A stretch of DNA of 64,000 nucleotides, taken from assembly GCA_963765875.1 (NCBI GenBank), contig CAVXYK010000004.1:1-64000 (forward strand). Reading direction: 5' to 3'. This DNA comes from JAWKOK01 sp963765875. Lineage in GTDB: Bacteria > Chloroflexota > Anaerolineae > Caldilineales > Caldilineaceae. How positions within the stretch are numbered: the stretch's first letter is position 1; every line of letters starts with the position of its first letter. Both the position numbers and the translations under genes were made by a program. A model generated the notes under the pieces. It saw nothing but the letters and a program-made list of their open reading frames with translations, ran no database searches and was not told the DNA's origin. This document shows, in pieces, positions 56,366 to 64,000 of this stretch.

Positions 56366-58759
56366 ATGTTGCGCATCAGATCGATCCATCTAAAACTCGC
56401 CATTGTGGCAGCATTGCTGTGTACGTGGCTAACGCCCTGGTTTCCGGCAAGCCTGATTCAGTCAACGGCCAATGCACAATCGCGGCACAGTGGCAAAGGC
56501 ATCATCCAGCAAGTTGCCACGGCGAATTCAACGAGCGACACGACGCCCTCGAACCTTGAGAGGGGCGGAGTTATGCAATCGGCCGATGCCGAGAATGTTG
56601 AGATTGCGGGCGGGCCGCTGTTCTTCAACCTCGCCGGCCGCGTTACGGACGTCACCGGAGAGCCGATTGCCGACGTTACGATCTCGACCAACAATGGGAA
56701 GCAGACGGTCACCGACCCGGATGGCCACTATGAGTTCAGGCAGTTGAAGCAGGCAACCTACACGCTGATCCCGGCAAAGGAGAACCTTCCTTTCGACCCC
56801 GCGTCTCTTACCATTCGTCATGACATCGATCGTACAGATGTCGACTTCACACTCGATCTGCCCCCAGTCCTCCTGGTACACGGTATCCGGATCTTGAGTT
56901 TCGACTATTCGTGCAACGATGGCCTGGAACTGTTCCAGAATGCACAGAAACCCATTCTCAGTGAAATCCCTGTTTGGCTGCGGCAACGCTCCTTTCCCGT
57001 CTGGTTCACCCACCTGGACTCAAATCCACTATACACGCCGATCCTTGAAGCCAACGCCGAGTGTTTGTACAAGCAGATCGAGGCCGCCTACGAGCAGAGT
57101 AACAGGACGAAACTTGTGGTCATCGCCCACAACATGGGTGGACCTGTTGTCCGTGCCTGCCTTAGCCTGCCGGACTGTCGCAGCAAGGTGGAGGCAGTTT
57201 ACACATTAGGTTCGCCCCATGGCGGCATCAACGCAGACACCATCGCTATGCTCTATGGGCCGCCGGAGGCGGTCTGTCGCTTGCGGCCCGTGATCTGCCA
57301 GCTGGCATCCAACGAGGTAGTGAACTTCAATAGTGCGAATCCAAATCAGCAGGACATCGACTACATTTTCATCGGCGGCGACAACACGCCGGCGGGCGCC
57401 GGGTGGGTGTTGCGGCCAACCGAAGGCAAAAACGATGGCGTTGTCGGTCGACAAAGCTCAGTCGGCTGGGTACGTCCACTACAGCTTTCTGTCCCTGACT
57501 GGACCGGAGCGTCATATCCTGAGCAATTCTGGACCGACGAGGTGCACACATCAGGATTCAATGGAAACGCCTACGCTGAAAGTCGTGATGGCGATGTGAG
57601 TCAGGCCTTTGAATGCATCCTGCATCATATGGGCTATGGCCCCAGGCCAAGCTTCTGTAGGCGTCCCAGCAGCCGCGGACTCCCAGAAACCATTGCAGAC
57701 ACAGTCGGTCCACAGTTGTCCGCGTTCCTGACGGGCGGAATCCGATCTGGCGTGATCATCTCTCGATCCCTGATCATCGATCCGGGCGAGCACGTCGACA
57801 TCAGTTTGGTATGGCAGCAGGGCAATGTGCGTTTCAGCCTGGTGCAACCGGATGGCCAAGCACTGACCCCAGAACCGCCATCGCCTCTAGGTGTAGTGTA
57901 CACATCGAACACAGGCAGTCCCGCATCACCGCCCATGGCCACCTACTCAATCTGCGACCCATTGCCGGGCGCCTGGATCTTGAATATCGAAGGCATAGAC
58001 CCAGCTTCGGACAGAGCATACTACTCAGCTTTTGCGCAAGTGCTGTCCGACCTGGCGCTGACGGTCGAAAGCGCCAGCCGCTTCGCAGTCGGTGAGACTG
58101 CGTACTTCACTGCGTCATTGACCATGTCGCCGACGACAGCGATCAGCGCAACAGTCCATGCGGACCTGGTACTGCCTAGCATCTGGGTGAAGACTGTATC
58201 CTTCGAACCGATCGGTCCTGGTACATATCGAGGGCAATTCACAGTACCGGAAGTCGGCGGGCGGGTCTTCATGCGGGTCATTGCACGCGGAGATGACCCT
58301 GTAAGGCCCTTCTCTCGACAGCGCAATGTGATCTGGTCCATCACGCCGGAAGACGCCGCGTTCACGGGCACTCCAGTGGATCGCGGACGCGACTTGAACG
58401 GCGACGGCCTCTATAGCGCACTCGAGGTCGATGTGCCTCTCGACTTCAAGGAACCCGGGACCTACCGTCTGTCGGCCAATCTGACCGCCGGAACCGAACA
58501 GATCGCGTCGACTGCGATAGGTGTCGCCGTCGACAAGGCCGGCGTTGAGCGTGTACAACTGGCGTTTGATGGAGACATAATTGCGGATTCCGGCAAGGAT
58601 GGCCCGTACCAAATCGTCGACGGTGTCGTGACCAGCCTGACGCTAGGCAGCATTCCAGTGGCTACTAGCGATGAAGTGCACATTACCATGCCCTACCGTG
58701 CCGGCGATTTCTCTGAAGATGAGAGCTTCAGAGTCTACCTGCCGCTAACGGTGCGCTGA
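56366..58759 (+). CDS. secreted esterase/lipase-like protein with Ser-to-Asn nucleophile
   Basis: 797 residues from the ATG at 56366 (AGGAGA upstream). A signal peptide (LKLAIVAALLCTWLTPWFPA) is followed by a carboxypeptidase-regulatory-like domain (GRVTDVTGEPIADVTISTNN) and an alpha/beta hydrolase region with LLVHGIRI and LVVIAHNMGGPVVRA. The usual GHSMGG nucleophile elbow here reads AHNMGG: Asn256 (AAC, 57131-57133) replaces Ser. YTLGSPHGGI and later beta-sandwich domains follow, and the protein ends FRVYLPLTVR. It is therefore a possible pseudo-enzyme with a binding role. The reading frame is intact over 2.4 kb. Confidence 0.82.
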   Translation: MLRIRSIHLKLAIVAALLCTWLTPWFPASLIQSTANAQSRHSGKGIIQQVATANSTSDTTPSNLERGGVMQSADAENVEIAGGPLFFNLAGRVTDVTGEPIADVTISTNNGKQTVTDPDGHYEFRQLKQATYTLIPAKENLPFDPASLTIRHDIDRTDVDFTLDLPPVLLVHGIRILSFDYSCNDGLELFQNAQKPILSEIPVWLRQRSFPVWFTHLDSNPLYTPILEANAECLYKQIEAAYEQSNRTKLVVIAHNMGGPVVRACLSLPDCRSKVEAVYTLGSPHGGINADTIAMLYGPPEAVCRLRPVICQLASNEVVNFNSANPNQQDIDYIFIGGDNTPAGAGWVLRPTEGKNDGVVGRQSSVGWVRPLQLSVPDWTGASYPEQFWTDEVHTSGFNGNAYAESRDGDVSQAFECILHHMGYGPRPSFCRRPSSRGLPETIADTVGPQLSAFLTGGIRSGVIISRSLIIDPGEHVDISLVWQQGNVRFSLVQPDGQALTPEPPSPLGVVYTSNTGSPASPPMATYSICDPLPGAWILNIEGIDPASDRAYYSAFAQVLSDLALTVESASRFAVGETAYFTASLTMSPTTAISATVHADLVLPSIWVKTVSFEPIGPGTYRGQFTVPEVGGRVFMRVIARGDDPVRPFSRQRNVIWSITPEDAAFTGTPVDRGRDLNGDGLYSALEVDVPLDFKEPGTYRLSANLTAGTEQIASTAIGVAVDKAGVERVQLAFDGDIIADSGKDGPYQIVDGVVTSLTLGSIPVATSDEVHITMPYRAGDFSEDESFRVYLPLTVR

Positions 58760-58859
58760 GGCAGGTCTTGCCGTAGACTACTTCAAACCTGCAACATGTC
58801 GTATGACAGATCTGAACCTTACCAAGCCTTTGTCCCACGATAGTCCTTTTCTGCAGAGA

Positions 58860-58889
58860 TTGACATCCACCCCTATCCAGATGTATCCT
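58860..58889 (+). promoter_or_regulatory. sigma-70-type promoter
   Basis: TTGACA (58860-58865) and TATCCT (58884-58889) are 18 nt apart, 38 nt before the HTH gene start. Confidence 0.55.
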
Positions 58890-58927
58890 GAATCAGAAAG
58901 CGTCGAAAATATCGAAAGAGAGATGCA

Positions 58928-59122
58928 ATGGAAAAGCTGACGGCGACACAGGCTGGACAACGTTTGAGCGTTACCGATCGGACGGTGCTCAACTATATTC
59001 ATCGTGGGCTTCTGCCTGCGGAGAAGGTAGCTGTCGGTCTGGACTGGAAGTACATGATCAACGCCAGCGATGTGGAAGCCTTCGCCAAACGGCAGAACAT
59101 TCCCTTGATGTCGCCCGACTAG
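58928..59122 (+). CDS. small HTH (excisionase-type) DNA-binding protein
   Basis: 64 residues. MEKLTATQAGQRLSVTDRTV then LNYIHRGLLPAEKV is a HTH_17/MerR-like helix-turn-helix with wing, and INASDVEAFAKRQN is the usual closing helix. No effector domain. GAAAGAGAG precedes the ATG. It has its own promoter and a hairpin after it, so it is a monocistronic regulator. Confidence 0.82.
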   Translation: MEKLTATQAGQRLSVTDRTVLNYIHRGLLPAEKVAVGLDWKYMINASDVEAFAKRQNIPLMSPD

Positions 59123-59152
59123 TGACGTGCTGTGCCTTCTGACGTAAAATGC

Positions 59153-59195
59153 AAAGTCGCCGTCCATCCCGGCCAAGGAAAGAAACGGCGACTTT
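59153..59195 (+). terminator. terminator of the small HTH gene
   Basis: AAAGTCGCCGT (59153-59163) pairs with ACGGCGACTTT (59185-59195) across a 21-nt loop; the right arm runs into TTTT. It begins 30 nt after the stop codon. Confidence 0.55.
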
Positions 59196-59324
59196 TGCGG
59201 TAAGGACCTTAACAATCGTACGCTACGGTAGCGTGCCTTGCATAGATCTACATAAAAACAAGACATATCATGCCGCAGAGCATGATGGTATCGGTCAGGA
59301 CAGGTGCGTTTCCGCGCCCATCTT

Positions 59325-59400
59325 TGGTGATCCGCCAGGGACTTGAACCCCGAACCCGTTGATTAAGAGTCAACTGCTCTGCCAATTGAGCTAGCGGACC
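59325..59400 (-). tRNA. tRNA-Lys (CTT)
   Basis: 76 nt including an encoded CCA. The acceptor GGTCCGC pairs with GCGGATC, the anticodon stem GTTGA/TCAAC holds the loop CTCTTAA with anticodon CTT, and the T arm GGTTCAAGTCC-type loop is intact. It reads AAG codons. Confidence 0.95.
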
Positions 59401-59420
59401 ACACATTTAATTCGTTTCGT

Positions 59421-59449
59421 AGTATACTCAGCCGCTCACAACTTGTCAA
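59421..59449 (-). promoter_or_regulatory. promoter of tRNA-Lys
   Basis: On the minus strand TTGACA (59444-59449) and TATACT (59421-59426) are 17 nt apart, an almost ideal sigma-70 promoter ending about 20 nt before the tRNA. Confidence 0.8.
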
Positions 59450-59543
59450 AAACTGGACCCTGGGATAGCTTGTACGTATTCTGATTCCAGGCGCATTGCC
59501 CATTCAAACCGCACAACCGATCGCGTCCCATAAGGCATTGCCC

Positions 59544-60092
59544 ATGACACCCCACACGACTAGACGGCGGCGGCTCAGGCGAATTCAACGGTGGCTGGCA
59601 AACTTGCTCTTCGTGCTGGCGTCGATGGCGCTTGCCTTCGTGATCTACGTGCGCTTTTTCGATGAGCCGGCTTCGGCACCCACTGTACCGACCGCACCCA
59701 TTGACGCTGAATTTGTGCAAGTCGCACAGATTATCGACGGCGACACCATCGACGTCCTCGTCGATGGGACTACCTACCGGCTACGCTATATCGGCATCGA
59801 TACGCCTGAGATCGGTGAGTCCCTGGCCGATCTGGCCACGGCCCGCAATCGTGCGCTGCTCACAGGCAAGACGGTACGCATCGTCAAGGATGTGTCTGAG
59901 ACCGATCGCTATGGCCGTCTGCTCCGCTATGTCTATCTGGAGGATGGACGCCTGGTCAATGAAATCCTGGTTCAAGAAGGGCTGGCCGATGCAGTCTCGT
60001 ATCCGCCGGACACCAAGCTGGATGAACGTCTGAGAGACGCTGAGTATGGGGCGCAAGTGGCGAAACGCGGCATCTGGGCCGAGGAAAAGTAG
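59544..60092 (+). CDS. membrane-anchored thermonuclease (SNase family)
   Basis: 182 residues. A basic N-terminus (TTRRRRLRRIQRW) and one helix (LANLLFVLASMALAFVIYV) anchor the protein. The SNase domain follows: IIDGDTIDVLVDG, RLRYIGIDTPE with catalytic Arg and Glu, and DRYGRLLRYVYLEDG with the second Arg. It ends GIWAEEK. The start at 59544 has AAGG upstream; an earlier ATG at 59496 is less likely. It should degrade nucleic acid outside the membrane, with calcium. A second SNase domain lies in the fusion at 47312-49387. Confidence 0.9.
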   Translation: MTPHTTRRRRLRRIQRWLANLLFVLASMALAFVIYVRFFDEPASAPTVPTAPIDAEFVQVAQIIDGDTIDVLVDGTTYRLRYIGIDTPEIGESLADLATARNRALLTGKTVRIVKDVSETDRYGRLLRYVYLEDGRLVNEILVQEGLADAVSYPPDTKLDERLRDAEYGAQVAKRGIWAEEK

Positions 60093-60154
60093 GCTATCGC
60101 TTGTGAAAACGGGAGCTTTGGCAGGTGCAGGAAAGAGAATCTTTTTGAAATGCC

Positions 60155-61315
60155 CTATTTGAATCGTTGCTCATCGCTGTCAAAAAAGACCAACTCATTC
60201 TGGAGAAAGTGCAAGCGGACCTGATCGCCGATGAGGATGTTTGGGTTGAGATCAAGCTGCGCGGCAACTGAGTCTGATCCATGCTGCACATGGAAGATCT
60301 GAATACGCCGTCCGTAGTCCGGTTCGATGGTCACGACGCGGCCCTCTATGGTCAGATCAGCTGGAGTCAGACTAGCCGGTTCGTTGCCTACAAAGCCCCC
60401 AAACAATGCCGTTTCCGGTCGCATGCCAATCGTTAGGCGCTCACCTACGGCGACTTGATCGGCGATATGGTTCGGCAGAGATATCAACTGCATCCCAAGC
60501 GCCAGGCTTCCGCCTTCAACCACACGCCCGCTGAGCAGATTCATGGGCGGCAACCCCAGAAAGCCGGCGACAAATGTGTTAAGTGGATATCGAATCAGCG
60601 TCTGGTAGGTACCGACTTGCTCAATGCGGCCTTCTCGCATGACGGCAATCTGATCGCCCAGGGTGATGGCTTCGGTCTGATCGTGGGTGACATAGACTGC
60701 CGTGATGCCGAATCTACGCAGGAGGCGCTTGATCTCGATACGGGTCTGGCTGCGCAGCTTGGCATCCAGATTCGAGAGCGGTTCGTCGAAGAGGAAGAGC
60801 GACGGCTGGCGCACCAGTGCTCGCGCAATGGCCAGGCGCTGCTGTTCTCCACCGGACAGCGTACCCGGCCTGCGCGGCAGCAGTTCCTTGAAGCCGACAC
60901 CCATAACCTCACAGGTGGCACGAATACGCTCCTCAGTCTCGCTGTCCGGCGCCTTACGCAAACGGAAGAAGAAAGCCAGATTGCCGTAGCCTTCAAAGTG
61001 AGGATAGAGCGCATAATTCTGAAAGACCATGCCGATGCGGCGCTCTTTTGGAGACAAGTCACGCATATCCTGGCCATCGAAGGTGACGTGGCCGTCATAC
61101 TCACTCTCCAGCCCAGCAATGACACGCAGCAACGTGCTCTTTCCGCAGCCAGATGGGCCGACCACAGCGATGGTCTTGCCATTCCAGACGGCGAGATTGA
61201 CACCGTCGAGCGCTTTTGCCCGATGGCCACTTTCTTCCCCAGTCTGCGCCACATGCCGAGAGGCGTGTGGTTGAGCAAACGTCTTACTAACGTTGTGTAC
61301 GCCAATGGTGGCCAT
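60155..61315 (-). CDS. carbohydrate-type ABC transporter ATP-binding protein
   Basis: 386 residues. Walker A GPSGCGKSTLLRVIAGL, Q-loop MVFQNYALYPHF, signature LSGGEQQRLAIARAL, Walker B LFLFDEPLSNLD, H-loop YVTHDQTEAI. A C-terminal TOBE-type domain (LTIGMRPETALFG) places it with MalK/UgpC ATPases that energise sugar importers. No permease or binding protein is adjacent, so it may serve other systems. Its start codon overlaps that of the divergent gene at 61314 on a shared CATG. Confidence 0.92.
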   Translation of the reverse strand: MATIGVHNVSKTFAQPHASRHVAQTGEESGHRAKALDGVNLAVWNGKTIAVVGPSGCGKSTLLRVIAGLESEYDGHVTFDGQDMRDLSPKERRIGMVFQNYALYPHFEGYGNLAFFFRLRKAPDSETEERIRATCEVMGVGFKELLPRRPGTLSGGEQQRLAIARALVRQPSLFLFDEPLSNLDAKLRSQTRIEIKRLLRRFGITAVYVTHDQTEAITLGDQIAVMREGRIEQVGTYQTLIRYPLNTFVAGFLGLPPMNLLSGRVVEGGSLALGMQLISLPNHIADQVAVGERLTIGMRPETALFGGFVGNEPASLTPADLTIEGRVVTIEPDYGRRIQIFHVQHGSDSVAAQLDLNPNILIGDQVRLHFLQNELVFFDSDEQRFK

Positions 61316-61838
61316 GAAAACGGACCAAGTTTCCTTTCCCGTCAAAGCGTTCCTGACAATCGAGCAATGTCCGCCCGAGTGGGAGCATTTCGATCTCTAC
61401 CGGTTCAGCGAGCCGTCGGCAGATGCAAGGGGTGCAATCTTCTATGTCGGTCAGTCTGAGAACGCTTTTCACCGGGCCTGGCGCCACCTGGAGGATGGAT
61501 TCAAAGGGCGGTCATTGGTCGGCAAGTTCATCCGCGTCAATTGGCCGCGCTCGATGAATTTCGTGGTCGAGTTGCTCGATTCGTGCGCTTTTGACTCAGC
61601 ATACAGACAGAAAGACGATCCGGCAAGCCACCGCACCGCAGTCGAACGTCATCTGATCAAGACGCAACAACCCTGCCTCAACAGCACCTGGAACCCACAG
61701 CCTACACCGATTCCGCCGGGTTACAGACCACCGGATGCGGACGTACCCTACCCTCGTCACATGGGACGCATGCTACGAGAAGCAAAGGTTGCCACAGAAC
61801 GCGCGTTACGAGACCAGGCAAGCGACACCGAATGGTGA
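61314..61838 (+). CDS. GIY-YIG-nuclease-like protein
   Basis: 174 residues from the ATG at 61314. IFYVGQSENAFHRAWRHLED resembles the GIY-YIG core (Y-V-G-Q-S ... R), and VERHLIKTQQPCLNSTWN matches the C-terminal E-x-x-L-I ... P-x-L-N part with the metal-binding Glu. The first Tyr of the motif is replaced by Phe (IFYVG). A start at 61305 (MVAMKT) is possible. Its 5' end overlaps the divergent ABC gene. Substrate unknown. Confidence 0.65.
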   Translation: MKTDQVSFPVKAFLTIEQCPPEWEHFDLYRFSEPSADARGAIFYVGQSENAFHRAWRHLEDGFKGRSLVGKFIRVNWPRSMNFVVELLDSCAFDSAYRQKDDPASHRTAVERHLIKTQQPCLNSTWNPQPTPIPPGYRPPDADVPYPRHMGRMLREAKVATERALRDQASDTEW

Positions 61839-61878
61839 ATCGTATTTCCGGCAAGAAAAAAGACGTCCCCCCAAAACA

Positions 61879-61911
61879 AGACATCCGACTTCTGCGAGAA
61901 GTCGGATGTCT
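61879..61911. terminator. bidirectional terminator hairpin
   Basis: AGACATCCGACTTCT (61879-61893) and AGAAGTCGGATGTCT (61897-61911) form a perfect 15-bp stem with a 3-nt loop, between two convergent genes that end at 61838 and 61947. Confidence 0.75.
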
Positions 61912-61946
61912 GAAGCAATCGTATCCTGCTGCGAACTGGCAACGAA

Positions 61947-63123
61947 TCAAGCCTCAAACGTATTCGGCGCCAGAATCGGTGCGGGGCAGTTGACCACGAA
62001 TCCGTCCGGATGCGTGTCCGGGACGCCCATGAACTCCTCCAGATCGCCAGATTCGATTAGCTCACAGATCTCGGTCGAATTGGTCAGCACACGCGCCTGG
62101 CTCTCGTCCGCCCAGACCACGGTGCGGTGATCCCAGAAGGGACTCCAGGCCGGTTGACCGGCCTTGTTGTCGAAGATGGCAGGCTGGAAACCCATGACGC
62201 CGGGGCCAGGGATTCCATTGCCAAAGACCCAGATCTCATCGGTTCCGTTGAACGGCCAACAGCTGTTGCGTCGGCGCAGAGGCGGGAATATTCATCATCG
62301 GCGCCATGCCGTCCATGCCCGTGTCAGTGAGAATGTAGCGGCTGCCGGGGTAGCATTGATGCAACTTAAATGTTGTCGTCATCTCATCGGTATTGACCGG
62401 CTCGAAGAGCTGGCCGCCGGGCAAAACACCCTCAAGATCGCCGTCTACGCTCAGCCCGCCGCCGGCCCACTTGACCAAAGGATAATTCACGAAGAGATTG
62501 CTTTCTCCCAAGGTCACAGCGCCTGCTTCAGCAGCAGCCTCGACTGCCTCCGCAGAATCAAGAAGCTCGCCGTCACCACCGGTCACCGGGATCACCTTGA
62601 AGAGGGATGCATAGGTCGCATCGCCCGGAATCTGTGCGATCACGGCAGGTTGGGCATCACCGAAGTCGTAGAGAACGTTGACGTTGTCTATCAGCGCTGC
62701 CGTGTTCAAGAGCGGCACATAGACCAGGCCGATCTCTTCGGCGACGGCCGGATCCGATGCATCGGTGCGAATGTAGTAGGCCGATTCGCCGTTGTGCAGT
62801 GCCTCATGAATGCGGAAGGTGACGGATCCATACGGTCCCACCCACTCGTCACTCTCAAGCACGTAGTCGAGCACATCGCCGACCATTACCTGAACCTCTT
62901 CGTCTCCAGCGACTTCGGCTACCTCAACTGCAGTAGGTTCCGGCGTCGGTTCGGGAGGCATCGGCGTAGCGGTGGCCGGGACGGCCGTCGCGGCAGGCTG
63001 TGCAGCCGAGCCGCAGGCGGCAAGAATCAAGACACCGCTACTCATTGCCCCAAAGCGAAGGAAACCGCGGCGGGACATCGGGCGTGCAGGCGAAGATGTG
63101 TGAGTCTGTTTGAAATCGGACAT
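61947..63123 (-). pseudogene. Tat-exported lipoprotein (DUF7482-like), one frameshift
   Basis: The twin-arginine signal is SRRGFLRFGAMSSGVLILAA with lipobox LAAC. A Pro/Thr linker follows, then the domain GPYGSVTFRIHEALHNGESA, YYIRTDASDPAVAEEIGLVY and KVIPVTGGDGELLDS, which resembles DUF7482-type proteins. One extra base near 62249 shifts the frame; the rest reads NGTDEIWVFGNGIPGPGVMG to PAPILAPNTFEA. Joined length about 390 residues. AAGGAG precedes the start and is adjacent to the 102-bp element copy 2. Function unknown; probably a surface-exposed binding protein. Confidence 0.78.
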
Positions 63124-63137
63124 GACGTTTTCTCCTT

Positions 63138-63239
63138 AGGCTTTCGCACAATAATGAATATCCGTGTGTAAGCAAAGCCTCAAGCGATTCCAGGCAGAAC
63201 TGTTCCAAACAACGGATACTTATTTGCCTGGAATGGCCT
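63138..63239. repeat. 102-bp palindromic element, copy 2
   Basis: Inverted copy of 52584-52686 with one mismatch seen. Its left edge coincides with the ribosome site of the Tat lipoprotein gene. The following 63240-63702 contains a weak 8-bp hairpin (TGCCCACG / CGTGGGCA at 63447-63481) with a T-rich flank but no gene. Confidence 0.75.
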
Positions 63240-63702
63240 TACTGGATCTCTGAGGCTATCGACGTTCCTGATCGAGAATCGATCAGGCCAAACTGCTTCG
63301 TGAGCACGCGAGTGTTGGAGAAGAGACTGTCCGCAGGCGAAGGTCAACATAAAAATGAATCTTGACAACAGAAGTAATCTGTGACAACATCATGTTGACG
63401 CGCATCGACGTTTCATCACAGCACATCGCGTCACACTAATTAGAAGTGCCCACGGAATCTTTTGGCGAGGTGACGTGGGCATTTCCTTTTCCTATGGACA
63501 GCATAGCGGAATCCACTGCACAACCGGGTAAGACGACCTACATAAGTCGCAACGGTTTTTCAAGACCGATTTTTTCCTCTACAATACCTTTGCCCCATCC
63601 TATTTCATTTGCATAAGTCTGTGGCCAAAAGGCCTTCTGCAGTCATGCCGGATCATGAGCAAGGGGCGAATCGATAAAATGCAAGGGAGAGAGAGGGTAT
63701 CC

Positions 63703-64000
63703 ATGTCGAGCTATGAAGACTCAGCATTGCAGTTTGTGAAAGCCGGGGTACGCAGCGCGGGGTCGATGGGGCGCTTCACTTTTGCCGGGGCCACCCATCG
63801 AATGCAATGGAACGAGAACCCCTATGACTACCCGGCGGATCTGAAGGAGGAAGTGCTGCGACGCATGGCCGAAAGGGCGTGGTCCCACTACCCCAATAGC
63901 CTGCGCCCCTTTGAACTGATCGACCAGCTGGCCGATCTCTACAACCTGCCGCCCGAGATGATCGTGGTCAGCAGCGGATCGGCAAGCCTGATCAAGATGA
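63703..64000 (+). CDS. hisC: histidinol-phosphate aminotransferase-like protein, 5' part only
   Basis: The frame is open from the ATG at 63703 to the window end (99 codons). THRMQWNENPYDYPADLKEE and WSHYPNSLRPFELIDQLADL, then IVVSSGSASLI, match the N-terminus of class I/II PLP aminotransferases of the HisC branch (L/W-N-E-N-P ... R-Y-P ... GSxxxI). The product would convert imidazole-acetol phosphate and glutamate to histidinol phosphate. An in-frame ATG at 63679 is an alternative start. The PLP Lys lies beyond the window. Confidence 0.8.
   Translation, partial: MSSYEDSALQFVKAGVRSAGSMGRFTFAGATHRMQWNENPYDYPADLKEEVLRRMAERAWSHYPNSLRPFELIDQLADLYNLPPEMIVVSSGSASLIKM

Noticed and set aside
60455..61459. 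334-codon plus-strand frame opposite the ABC ATPase
   Set aside because: Antisense shadow; all five ABC motifs are on the minus strand.
62164..63171. 335-codon plus-strand frame opposite the Tat lipoprotein
   Set aside because: Antisense shadow; Tat signal, lipobox and ribosome site are on the minus strand.
63447..63489. terminator-like hairpin TGCCCACG / CGTGGGCA with T-rich flank
   Set aside because: Stem is only 8 bp with a 19-nt loop and no gene ends nearby; kept only as a note under the repeat entry.

Overview
The window looks like Chloroflexota (filamentous Caldilineae/Anaerolineae type) chromosomal DNA. This is inferred from gene content: MalT-like LuxR regulators, DUF4386 and DUF6326 membrane proteins, many Cys-type sulfatases, secreted proteins ending in a YLPLxV tail, and an IstB followed by a LuxR-N-terminal-like ORF. 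No rRNA or ribosomal marker is present, so the placement is moderate.

Layout. 0.2-16.5 kb: about 15 minus-strand genes, mostly small integral membrane proteins (two DUF6326, three DUF4386-type, CPBP protease, acyltransferase), two MDR reductases, a lipoprotein and an alpha/beta hydrolase, headed by a MalT-like LuxR regulator that appears leaderless. 16.8-22.5 kb: SulP anion transporter and two frameshifted formylglycine sulfatases. 22.6-26.1 kb: FixL/FixJ-like two-component system with a receiver-only protein and a DUF6790 membrane protein. 26.1-29.6 kb: three GNAT acetyltransferases, a P-loop kinase, a protein of unknown function and a nitrilase-family amidase. 29.8-36.7 kb: plus-strand catabolic genes (HpcH/HpaI aldolase, L-fucose/arabinose isomerase-like protein, serine hydrolase, Ldh-family dehydrogenase) interrupted by a DUF6998-type pair. 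37-46 kb: a graveyard of remnants (TPR gene spliced into an IS21 IstB, effector-associated-domain relic, tyrosine recombinase tail, phage tail sheath N-terminus, phosphotransferase) mixed with GC-rich dispersed repeats and one intact trypsin-like protease. 46-52 kb: lipoprotein, RelE/Phd toxin-antitoxin pair, an unusual DUF457 / lipoyl-like / coiled-coil / thermonuclease fusion with a membrane-anchored AAA ATPase upstream, a HTH gene with a palindrome family, and an IS6-type transposase relic. 52.6-64 kb: two large secreted proteins (BTRD1-beta-lactamase; esterase-like protein lacking the nucleophile Ser), a small HTH protein, tRNA-Lys(CTT), a membrane-anchored thermonuclease, an orphan sugar-ABC ATPase, a GIY-YIG-like protein, a Tat lipoprotein and the start of a HisC-like aminotransferase.

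Caution: about 20 genes carry single-base frameshifts (at least nine in one sulfatase) while the flanking protein sequence stays conserved. In the first 36 kb and in 47-63 kb these are almost all pure 1-nt indels, which fits sequencing or assembly error at least as well as decay. In 37-42 kb in-frame stops and truncations show real decay. Broken genes are reported over their full reconstructed span with the position of each break.
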